Source of the DNA: an uncultured bacterium
GTDB lineage: Bacteria > Verrucomicrobiota > Kiritimatiellia > RFP12 > UBA1067
Direction: 5' to 3'
NCBI GenBank assembly: GCA_902773475.1
Contig: CACYEO010000020.1
Location: forward strand, 1-22,661
DNA length: 22,661 bases
The notes below the pieces were generated by a model. That model did no database searches. It was not told the origin of the DNA and worked only from the letters and a program-made list of their open reading frames with translations. Positions 1 through 6,873 of the stretch are shown one piece after another (within the stretch, counting starts at the first letter, position 1; the number at the start of each line of letters is the position of its first letter). The position numbers were made by a program, and so were the translations under genes.

Positions 1-723
1 GAAGCAGATGCCGTGATTACCGCATCCATACAAGAGTTGCGCGGAGTGGATATAGGCGTCCCCGCCATCGCCCACACGCTCAAGGCCGGCATTGCTCTGA
101 ATTTAGCCGATGCGAAGACGGGAGAATCGCCTTTCGGCGTGGTTGTGGCAAATTCCAGCGGCAATTACACTGTCGGGCAGGTCAACGCCGACAAGGCGGC
201 GCTGTTCGAGGAGCTTCTGAAAGATGCTGTAGTCAAAGCGGCAAGAAAATTCCTCGCCAGTGCGGAACGAGCGGACTGGCGTCCCGAAACGGCAAAAGTC
301 TATTTCACCGGCAACAGGCCTGGCGCGACAATCAAGGTTGACGGGGTGGCTATAGGAACGTTGCCGCTTATGGTCGAGGCTGTAAAGGGCAGTCACGACG
401 TTCGCGTTGAATATCCGTTCTGCATCCCGTATGAGTCCAGGACGGATTTCTCCGACGGACGAAAATTCGATGTGATTCTCGAATTGAACGAAGGAGGATT
501 GACGCGATACAAGGACATGAAGCGGTTCGCGCAGGAAATCGAGCGCCGCAAGGCTGAGGGGGAAACAGAAGACCGTGTTCGACTGATGCTTGCCGAGGCC
601 GATGCCAAATGCCGCGTCGTGCAGATGCGGCAGGATGGAGGCAACTGCATAAAAGGTAAAGCGGCTTCTGCCGCTTCGGCGAAGCCTGGAAAACAGAAAA
701 CGCGAAAAGCGAAAGGAAAATAA
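1..723 (+). CDS. PEGA-domain protein, 5' partial
   Basis: The frame is open to the first base of the window, so the N-terminus is missing; a GTG at 13 is available but probably internal. About 240 residues are visible. The first part (ADAVITASIQEL, then LNLADAKTGE) resembles the strand-and-turn pattern of CsgG/LpoB-like outer-membrane assembly lipoproteins, which is a weak resemblance. A PEGA-type domain follows (VYFTGNRPGATIKVDG...IGTLPL, roughly residues 100-165 of the visible part), a small beta domain common in envelope proteins and usually taken to bind surface carbohydrate or protein. The tail is charged and ends in a Lys/Arg-rich stretch (KPGKQKTRKAKGK). The stop is 2 nt before the next gene, so the two are probably one operon. 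Codon use is more A/T-rich than in genes beyond 4300. Function is unknown; an envelope location is inferred. Confidence 0.6.
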   Translation, partial: EADAVITASIQELRGVDIGVPAIAHTLKAGIALNLADAKTGESPFGVVVANSSGNYTVGQVNADKAALFEELLKDAVVKAARKFLASAERADWRPETAKVYFTGNRPGATIKVDGVAIGTLPLMVEAVKGSHDVRVEYPFCIPYESRTDFSDGRKFDVILELNEGGLTRYKDMKRFAQEIERRKAEGETEDRVRLMLAEADAKCRVVQMRQDGGNCIKGKAASAASAKPGKQKTRKAKGK

Positions 724-725
724 AT

Positions 726-2522
726 TTGAACGCACGCATTGCTACATCGCTTTTTGCGCTCTTCGCTTCCTCCGTCCCTGCAATGGCAGGTGTAAATCCC
801 GAATATGACGCGGATAATGTAGAATTTAAAAAGCAATCACAAGGCAAAAGTATTCGTATTGCTGACAGGAGCAAAAGTATTCGTATTGCTGACAGGAAAA
901 CTGACGCAAACGGCACGCAATATTCTGTCATATACGATTGCGATATGGGTAAAATGATAGCACCATCGGGAAAGGAGGCTTGCATAGACCCCCGTGACAA
1001 AAAAAGTGCAGATGGACAAGTAATATCGTATTCCACCCCGGAAGAACAGCAAATGTTGAATAGAAAGATTATGCTGGCAGTGCGTGGATTCTCACAAGCG
1101 TGCAAATTGGAAGGGAAAGATGCCAACAAAGAGATAGCCTTCATGTATGGTAAAAACGGGCTGAAACGCGTAGATAAAAACGATGGGACATCCGAAAGTG
1201 TGGTCAGTTGTCTTACAGACGAAGACTACATGAATGCATACGCACACATCCATAATCACCCGGCGGGCGGCGGCGCATGCAGAAACGGTTGCTACCATGG
1301 GTGGCCTTCCATGATAGATGCGTTGTCGCTTGCAAGTCAAAACTATAACCTTGGAAGAATAAGAGCCAGATGGAAACAAACTGCAAGTGATAAAATCGAC
1401 ATCTATATTTTCGACTGCTACAGCGGAGATGTCATCCGCGTGGATGGTAAAACCGGTGAAGTCCGGTATGTCAACGAGGATGGCAGCGAGATGTACAAAG
1501 GCATACCTGTCCAAGACAATCAGGGGCATTATTGGGAGATTAATTTAGATAATTCGCTTGAGCGGCTTAAATCGATTGATTCCGAAGATGCATTCATTAG
1601 ATTGATGAATGACAAAGCCTTTGCCCATAGTGGATTCTACCCGAATCCGGACTTATGGAGATTATTGACTAATCTTGTGTCGACATATCCCCATGCAGTC
1701 AGCAAGGTTGCCGGAAGGATAGATGCCGGCACTGTCGTTTCCGGCGACAACATGCGTGAAGCCTGTTACGCGAAATTGGAACGGTTGTTGGATGGGGTTA
1801 TAAAATCTTGCGAAAGAATTCTCGCGTCAGGACAGGGACGTCTCTCACAGCACCAGATCGAAGAACTGAACGAGGTGGTGGCGGAGATTGATAGATTGCG
1901 TCGCGAAAAAAACAGATTGCTATGCGAACTCAATTGTTCCGATCAGGAGAGGATGCGAATTGATCGCGAATTGGGGGCAGCGGCTCTGAAAAAATCGAGT
2001 CAAGCACAAAGACTGCTCGAGGAGTTTGAAAGGAGAGGATTGCTGGACGCTTCTGACATCCCCAATATCCGGGATGCCGCAGAGGCGACTAAGGCCGCCG
2101 AGTCTGGTGCGATGGCGCGCGGGGAATCGCGGAATATTGCGATAGATATGTCAAAATTTGAAAGCCTTGTCGAAAAGAAACTTGCTTTGTTGCGAAAGGC
2201 CCTTGATCAAGGCAAAACGCTTGACAACAGACATTCGCTTCTGCTGGAAATCAATGCCGTTACCAAGGAAATCTGGGTTGAGTCGCTGCGTTTAGACAAA
2301 GATTTCGAGAAACAGACTGCCGGTCTTTCTCCGGACGAGAAAATGAAAGTCTGCAATAGCGCCCTTGCGAAGGTGATTCCTTTGCTTCAGGAAACGGATA
2401 AGACGCTAAATAAACTCATAGCCCGCAAAATCATACCTGGTTGTGAGACCCTGGCAGAGTGGAAGCAATATATAGAAAAGGAAAACGCAAAAAGCAAAGC
2501 GATGCCAGGAAATCCGAGGTAG
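726..2522 (+). CDS. Secreted protein with JAMM/JAB-like metal-site pattern and coiled coil
   Basis: 598 residues from a TTG start at 726, chosen because AGGAAA lies just upstream and the reading begins with a clean signal peptide (hydrophobic stretch, AMA cleavage near residue 21). Residues 40-58 hold a duplicated 9-residue unit. Residues 130-205 carry the spacing logic of a JAMM metalloprotease/isopeptidase: E136 in a strand, H176-N-H178-P179, then S195-x2-D198. The loop between HP and S is longer than in RadC-type proteins and contains C185, C189 and H191. A long charged heptad-like helix follows at about 375-440, and the C-terminal third is also helical. Several other cysteines suggest an exported, possibly disulfide-bonded protein. 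The metal-site assignment is by motif only; the protein as a whole is not recognised. It lies 2 nt after the PEGA gene and 75 nt before the next secreted gene. Confidence 0.7.
   Translation: MNARIATSLFALFASSVPAMAGVNPEYDADNVEFKKQSQGKSIRIADRSKSIRIADRKTDANGTQYSVIYDCDMGKMIAPSGKEACIDPRDKKSADGQVISYSTPEEQQMLNRKIMLAVRGFSQACKLEGKDANKEIAFMYGKNGLKRVDKNDGTSESVVSCLTDEDYMNAYAHIHNHPAGGGACRNGCYHGWPSMIDALSLASQNYNLGRIRARWKQTASDKIDIYIFDCYSGDVIRVDGKTGEVRYVNEDGSEMYKGIPVQDNQGHYWEINLDNSLERLKSIDSEDAFIRLMNDKAFAHSGFYPNPDLWRLLTNLVSTYPHAVSKVAGRIDAGTVVSGDNMREACYAKLERLLDGVIKSCERILASGQGRLSQHQIEELNEVVAEIDRLRREKNRLLCELNCSDQERMRIDRELGAAALKKSSQAQRLLEEFERRGLLDASDIPNIRDAAEATKAAESGAMARGESRNIAIDMSKFESLVEKKLALLRKALDQGKTLDNRHSLLLEINAVTKEIWVESLRLDKDFEKQTAGLSPDEKMKVCNSALAKVIPLLQETDKTLNKLIARKIIPGCETLAEWKQYIEKENAKSKAMPGNPR
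844..897 (+). repeat. 27-bp perfect tandem duplication inside the JAMM-like gene
   Basis: The unit starting GCAAAAGTATTCGTATTG occurs at 844-870 and again, base for base, at 871-897. It is in frame and duplicates nine residues (containing SIRIADR) just after the signal peptide. Identity at the DNA level implies a recent slippage event or active copy-number variation. Confidence 0.95.
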
Positions 2523-2597
2523 TCCTAGTATCCGCGAATTCCGTTCCATGAGACAGTGCCTGAGAATGATGAGTACCGCAAAAAGGGGGAATGACTG

Positions 2598-4154
2598 ATG
2601 AGATGCTACTATGCAATTGTTGCCGCTGTATTGCAGGCCGTTGCCATTGTTTGTCCGCTGATTGCGCGGGGGGAGCCTTCGATTTCTTTCTCTGCGCGCA
2701 AATTGCCCGCGTCTCCGCGCATTCTAGAACAACCAAGGACTGGTACATACGAGCAAGAGCGTATCAGAACCAAATATTACGATTATGAGGGTTCTGTCGG
2801 ATGCGGCAATGTCGCCGTCAGGATTGAGGTGTCAGTCCGCGCGGTATTCATCACAAAAGATATAAATGGTGCGCAGGAGGATTTTTCCGAGCCAAAGTTG
2901 TTCGGTTCGTATGTTTTCGGAAACGGCAATCCGCGCATGCGGCGTTTTTCGTTTACAGCGCCCAGTGTGCAGGAGAAAGAGACCAAAACATACTATGGAA
3001 GGCGGACTCAGAAGCGTACATCCGGAACGCAGCATCTCGGAGCTGTCGTTTTCGCGAGCATTAACGGGGAAATCAAAAAAATCGTTTCTATACCGTATAA
3101 CCGGAGTTGGGAAGAGCATGTGCGTAAAGTGGTCGAAGAAAGGAACGGAGGGCTGAGGCCTTCCCCGCAAAACCGCCAGTTCCGGCTCGATTTCGACAAT
3201 CCAGCCGTTCCCGGCCCCGCGAACGACTTTCAGCAGGAGAAGTTCGAGCCTGTGGTGACCGAGCGGGAAAGAATTCCAGACACCGATGCTACGACACCGC
3301 CAGGCTGGAATGATGATTTCTACGGCGCTCTTGGCAGAGCGGCCGCTTCGGGCAAACTCGTATTTCTCGTATTTGGAGCGGGGAACGCCAGTTCCAACCC
3401 GCGTATGGTGTATCCGCTTAGGACGCTCCGGCTGCAACGGTATTTGAAGGAAAACTATGAACTTGTATACATTGGACGCGATTGCAAAGAGGAAAAGCAC
3501 AGCCGGCTTGCAGATGAACTGCGGAATGCGTTTGATTTGCGCAGTGAATACGACGCGTCCCATGCGTATATAGTGTCGTCAGACGGCACTAAAATAGCGG
3601 ATTTTGCGATTCCGCTTTATTATACGCAGAATGGTGGCATGGACAAGTTTTTCGCGAGATTCTGCAACGACGAGAGAAGCAGGAGGTTGATGTACCGGGC
3701 GGAAGAAAAGACGAAGTCGATGCCTTCGGCATCCCCGGAACGTGCCAATATATTGCACAAAACGATGATGCAGATCGATCAGGACACCGTAATGACCAGT
3801 TTTATGCGGTGCGCCGAAGAAGTTGTGCGGATTTGTCCAGAATATCGCAAGCATTACCCCTATCTTGAATATGTCCGGCCGCTTGAGAACAGTTTTGAAA
3901 AAATAAAATCCGAGTTCGAGGCCGAAGTCAGAGAATTGAACAGCGCATACGACGGCGTGAATGTCAACCGGATGCGCGAGAACCGGAGATTTTTGTATGA
4001 CCGGGGCGGATACAGGGATAAATTCGGCAAGTTGCTGAAGGAAATAGTCGAGGTGTCGGCAAATAGCGAGAAGCTGGGATTGAAAGGATTTTCTCTGAAG
4101 AAACTGGGAAAATTGCGAGAAAACTTTTTTTCGTTTATCAATAATCTCAAATAG
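2598..4154 (+). CDS. Secreted protein with thioredoxin-like segment lacking CxxC
   Basis: 518 residues. ATG at 2598 is preferred over the out-of-frame ATG at 2591 because GGGGG at 2585-2589 is well spaced and a signal peptide follows (AIVAAVLQAVAIVCPLIARG). Residues about 30-150 look beta-rich and carry no family signature I can name. Residues about 235-345 read like a thioredoxin-fold domain of the kind that starts W-x-D-D-F-x-x-AL-x-x-A and continues SGKLVFLVFGAGN; the usual CxxC position holds AGNASSNPR, so no redox dithiol is present. The last ~150 residues are helical and charged. It is the third gene of the low-G+C run and, like the one before it, is exported. It may be a non-catalytic binding or scaffold protein. 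Neither substrate nor partner can be read from the sequence. Confidence 0.65.
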   Translation: MRCYYAIVAAVLQAVAIVCPLIARGEPSISFSARKLPASPRILEQPRTGTYEQERIRTKYYDYEGSVGCGNVAVRIEVSVRAVFITKDINGAQEDFSEPKLFGSYVFGNGNPRMRRFSFTAPSVQEKETKTYYGRRTQKRTSGTQHLGAVVFASINGEIKKIVSIPYNRSWEEHVRKVVEERNGGLRPSPQNRQFRLDFDNPAVPGPANDFQQEKFEPVVTERERIPDTDATTPPGWNDDFYGALGRAAASGKLVFLVFGAGNASSNPRMVYPLRTLRLQRYLKENYELVYIGRDCKEEKHSRLADELRNAFDLRSEYDASHAYIVSSDGTKIADFAIPLYYTQNGGMDKFFARFCNDERSRRLMYRAEEKTKSMPSASPERANILHKTMMQIDQDTVMTSFMRCAEEVVRICPEYRKHYPYLEYVRPLENSFEKIKSEFEAEVRELNSAYDGVNVNRMRENRRFLYDRGGYRDKFGKLLKEIVEVSANSEKLGLKGFSLKKLGKLRENFFSFINNLK

Positions 4155-4261
4155 CCTGTACAGAGAATAGGCATCCCGTTCTACTTCCGGCTCGCCTTAG
4201 CGGTTGCTCAGACATTGATTCTCCGCGATTTATTCCTCCCATACGGTTGAAAACACAGATG

Positions 4262-4286
4262 CGCCGGCACAGCGGCGGGGCCGGCG
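4262..4286. promoter_or_regulatory. Inverted repeat upstream of the leaderless promoter
   Basis: CGCCGGC (4262-4268) and GCCGGCG (4280-4286) form a perfect 7-bp inverted repeat with an 11-nt spacer. It sits in the -35 region of the promoter at 4290-4298. It could be an operator or a terminator for the cassette upstream, but it has no T-run. The rest of 4155-4261 shows no gene or motif. Confidence 0.35.
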
Positions 4287-4289
4287 ATG

Positions 4290-4298
4290 TGGTATACT
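4290..4298 (+). promoter_or_regulatory. Extended -10 promoter, likely leaderless transcript
   Basis: TGGTATACT is a TGn-extended -10 element. Only six bases separate it from the ATG at 4305, so the expected start of transcription falls on or next to the start codon. No Shine-Dalgarno sequence can fit. No -35 hexamer is evident at the usual distance, as expected for an extended -10 promoter. Confidence 0.5.
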
Positions 4299-4304
4299 TC
4301 CGCC

Positions 4305-5054
4305 ATGCCAAACATCCGCGAATACGATTTTGCAAGGCCCCGGCACGGGAATCTCTTTGCCGAGGCCGCGCCTGCATTCGCGGGAATCGCTTTCGTTGCC
4401 GTTTCGGCATGGATTTTCCTCGTCGCCGGAGAACGGATCGCGGCGGTCGAACCCGAGCCGCGCGACTATGTTTTCGAAATCGCAAGGCCCTCCCCCGGAG
4501 CGGTTGCGGCGAAACTCCGCGACGCGCGCGCCCCGTGGCAGATGTGCGGCGCGCAGCCCGCCGGCGCTCCGGATCTGCGCTACTCCCCCCTTGAGGACGA
4601 TCCTCCCGCGCCGCCGCCCGCTCCGCTCGCGTTCCCTTTCGCGAAAACCGGTTTTTCCATCCGGGCCGGACGCACAGCGCCTGACGGCGCGATCGCGCCG
4701 GAGTCGGCTGCCGCGCAGCCGCCGGACAGGCTTGCTCCGCCGCCTCCGGGATGGAGCAGAATCGAACTTTTCGGGCCGCTCGCCGATGCCGGATTCTCCA
4801 TGCAGTCCCCGCCCGCCGACGCTGTCGACGAGGACGGAGAAGCGCTGGTCGAGGTCGAAACGGACGAGTGCGGGATGACGGTATCCGCGATAGCGCTTCC
4901 GGGCCGCGAACCGCGCGGCGGCGCATGGGCCGCATGGCTCGCCGCGGTCCGCGCGGGACGCGCGAAGGGCGCGGCGCGCGGCAGGGTTTCTATAACGTGG
5001 CGCGGAACATACGCGCCGATAAACAACGAAAAGACAAACAAGGAGTCGAAATGA
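4305..5054 (+). CDS. Membrane-anchored proline-rich protein, TonB-shaped
   Basis: 249 residues from ATG 4305 (MPNIREYDF); a start at 4287 would lie upstream of the -10 element and is rejected. The layout is a short cytoplasmic N-terminus, one transmembrane helix at about residues 21-42, a long Pro/Ala-rich stretch at about 85-155 that would span a periplasm, and a compact C-terminal domain of about 85 residues. That domain has a D-x-D-G-E-A-L-V-E-V turn and ends W-L-A-A-V-R followed by a strand (GRVSITWRG), which is the order seen in TonB C-terminal domains (strand, DG turn, helix with A-V-R, final strand). This is an architectural resemblance, not a sequence match I can verify, and no exbB/exbD gene is nearby. 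The stop overlaps pyrE as ATGA, so the two are translationally coupled. Confidence 0.6.
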   Translation: MPNIREYDFARPRHGNLFAEAAPAFAGIAFVAVSAWIFLVAGERIAAVEPEPRDYVFEIARPSPGAVAAKLRDARAPWQMCGAQPAGAPDLRYSPLEDDPPAPPPAPLAFPFAKTGFSIRAGRTAPDGAIAPESAAAQPPDRLAPPPPGWSRIELFGPLADAGFSMQSPPADAVDEDGEALVEVETDECGMTVSAIALPGREPRGGAWAAWLAAVRAGRAKGAARGRVSITWRGTYAPINNEKTNKESK

Positions 5055-5659
5055 CGGAACAGGAAGTTCTCGAGGTGTTCAAACAGACGGGCGCGCTGCT
5101 CGAAGGGCATTTCGAGCTGCGCTCCAAGCTCCACTCGAACCGGTACTTCCAGTGCGCGAACGTTTTGCGCCATCCCCGCGTGGCAGGCCGCCTTTGCGAC
5201 GCGCTCGCCGCGAAGATGCTGGCCGAGTGCGCACCGGGGAAAATCGACGGAGTCGTCTCGCCTGCGGTCGGAGGAATACTCGTGGGCCATGAAATCGCGC
5301 GCGCTCTCGACGTCCAGTGCATATTCGCGGAGAAGCAGGACATCCCCGGCGAGTTCGACGCGGCCGGCAAGCCCGTGACGAAACTCGTGATGCGCAGGTT
5401 TTCCATCAATCCCGGCGAACGCTACGTCGTGGCGGAGGATGTCGTGACGCGCGGAGGCCGCGTGCAGGAGACGATCGATCTCGTCCGCGCCGCCGGCGCC
5501 GAAGTCGCGGCGGTGTGCGTGCTGGTAGACCGCTCGGGCGGCAAGGCGTCGTTCGACTGTCCCTGGACATCCCTCATGAAGATGGATCCCGTGGTCTGGG
5601 AGCCTGCGGAATGTCCGCTCTGCAAGGCGGGCGGCAGGCCCGTCCATCCGGGGTCGTGA
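5051..5659 (+). CDS. pyrE: Orotate phosphoribosyltransferase
   Basis: 202 residues. It joins orotate to PRPP to give OMP in de novo pyrimidine synthesis, in the cytoplasm. The PRPP-binding loop is visible as VVAEDVVTRGG (residues 126-136), the family pattern with Arg where most members have Thr. The N-terminal flexible segment (GHFELRSKLHSNRY) that binds orotate is typical, as is the SPAVGGILVGHEIA stretch. The C-terminus carries a CPLC pair and ends HPGS, a tail seen in one bacterial/archaeal PyrE branch. ATG 5051 overlaps the preceding stop by 4 nt and has AAGGAG at 5040-5045. No other pyr gene is in the window. Length is normal. Confidence 0.93.
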   Translation: MTEQEVLEVFKQTGALLEGHFELRSKLHSNRYFQCANVLRHPRVAGRLCDALAAKMLAECAPGKIDGVVSPAVGGILVGHEIARALDVQCIFAEKQDIPGEFDAAGKPVTKLVMRRFSINPGERYVVAEDVVTRGGRVQETIDLVRAAGAEVAAVCVLVDRSGGKASFDCPWTSLMKMDPVVWEPAECPLCKAGGRPVHPGS

Positions 5660-5680
5660 TCCGTGGCGGACGGCGGGAAC

Positions 5681-6835
5681 ATGCATAAAGACGCTCCTGG
5701 CATGGCGAAGGCGGCGCGCATAGACTGGCTCGACCGCTGGAAAGGCGTGCTGATCGTTCTGGTGGTGCTTGGCCACGCCACCGGATCCGCGTTGCATATC
5801 AACAGGGATCCGTCCTCGTGCGGACTTCTCGCGCATGCGACGAAATTCATATATCTTTTCCACATGCCGGCGTTCTTCTGCGCGGCGGGCTGCCTGTGGA
5901 AGCGCGCGGACGGTTTTTCGCCGCGCGGTTTCCTGGACTTCTCGATCCGGAAGGCGATGCGGCTGCTTGTGCCGTATCTGATATTCGGCATCGCAAGTGC
6001 AATAGCCTATATGCTGCTTGCGGATGAATTCGGCAAAGCGACTTCCAGCTCGGGATATTATTCACAATACTACTTGAAGTCGGTGTCGTCGGATTTCCTG
6101 AAACTCGTCGCAGGGCTTTTCACCGGAACGACGCTGCGGTGCAATTCCGTATTGTGGTTCCTTCCCGTCATGTTCATGTGCGTCATTGCCGCGAGAATGT
6201 TCGACGCCGTTCTTTCGCTTCTTCCGCGCAGGGCGCGCGGAGCTGCCGGGGCGGTCGCGGTGCTGGCGTGTTTCGCGCTTTGTTCCGTTCCGCTGCGCGG
6301 TGTCTATAATGCCCTGCCGTGGCCGTTGTCGTTGTCTCTGAAGTATATTCCTTATTTCGCTCTTGGCCGCGCCGCGCGCGGATGGGTATCGGCGATCGCG
6401 CAGGCGCCGCTTCCGGCGGCGGCTGCGGTGTCTGCGGCCGGCACGGCCGCGATAGCCGGCATCGTCGTGTGGTCGCCGGATTTCTACAGTGCCGTGGCAA
6501 GCAGTTTCTGGATGGCGGTTTTCGCGCTGTTTGCGGTTTTCGGCACCGCCGTCTCCGCGGCGTACGCGGCTCTCTTCAGGTTCAGGGCGGTGTCTGCGCT
6601 CGGGACCGCCTCTCTGGGGATAATGCTTATGCACAAGTATCCGCTGATGGCGTGTTGCCTGAAGATTCCGTTTTTGAAGAGCCTCTGCGCCGGTACGCCG
6701 GTGCGGTGCGCCGCGGGCGTGGCCGCGTCTACGGCGGTCGCGACGGCGGTTTCCTGGATTGCCGCGAAAGCCGTGATTAAAATCTTCCCGCCGGCGCTCG
6801 GCGGGAAATTCCCGGCGAAGTCCGGCGCACGCTGA
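5681..6835 (+). CDS. Acyltransferase 3 family integral membrane protein
   Basis: 384 residues from ATG 5681; GTG 5663 and ATG 5702 are alternatives, the first giving 390 residues. The N-terminal motif RIDWLDRWKGVLIVLVVLGH contains the catalytic-type His (H32) of the acyltransferase 3 (OafA/NodX-like) family. FHMPAFFCAAGCLWK is the second family motif. About ten hydrophobic helices follow to the end. Members transfer acetyl or other acyl groups to sugars of lipopolysaccharide, exopolysaccharide or peptidoglycan across the inner membrane; the acceptor here cannot be read. It begins 21 nt after pyrE and probably shares its transcript, though the functional link is not obvious. It converges with dnaE across a 38-bp gap. 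Confidence 0.85.
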   Translation: MHKDAPGMAKAARIDWLDRWKGVLIVLVVLGHATGSALHINRDPSSCGLLAHATKFIYLFHMPAFFCAAGCLWKRADGFSPRGFLDFSIRKAMRLLVPYLIFGIASAIAYMLLADEFGKATSSSGYYSQYYLKSVSSDFLKLVAGLFTGTTLRCNSVLWFLPVMFMCVIAARMFDAVLSLLPRRARGAAGAVAVLACFALCSVPLRGVYNALPWPLSLSLKYIPYFALGRAARGWVSAIAQAPLPAAAAVSAAGTAAIAGIVVWSPDFYSAVASSFWMAVFALFAVFGTAVSAAYAALFRFRAVSALGTASLGIMLMHKYPLMACCLKIPFLKSLCAGTPVRCAAGVAASTAVATAVSWIAAKAVIKIFPPALGGKFPAKSGAR

Positions 6836-6873
6836 AGCGCGCGCGGCTCCGGCCCGGCGCGCGGCCCGGTGCG

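Noticed and set aside
6836..6873. Intrinsic terminator between the acyltransferase gene and dnaE
   Set aside because: GCGCGC arms can pair only with a bulge or long loop and no T-run follows on either strand, so it is not listed as a feature.
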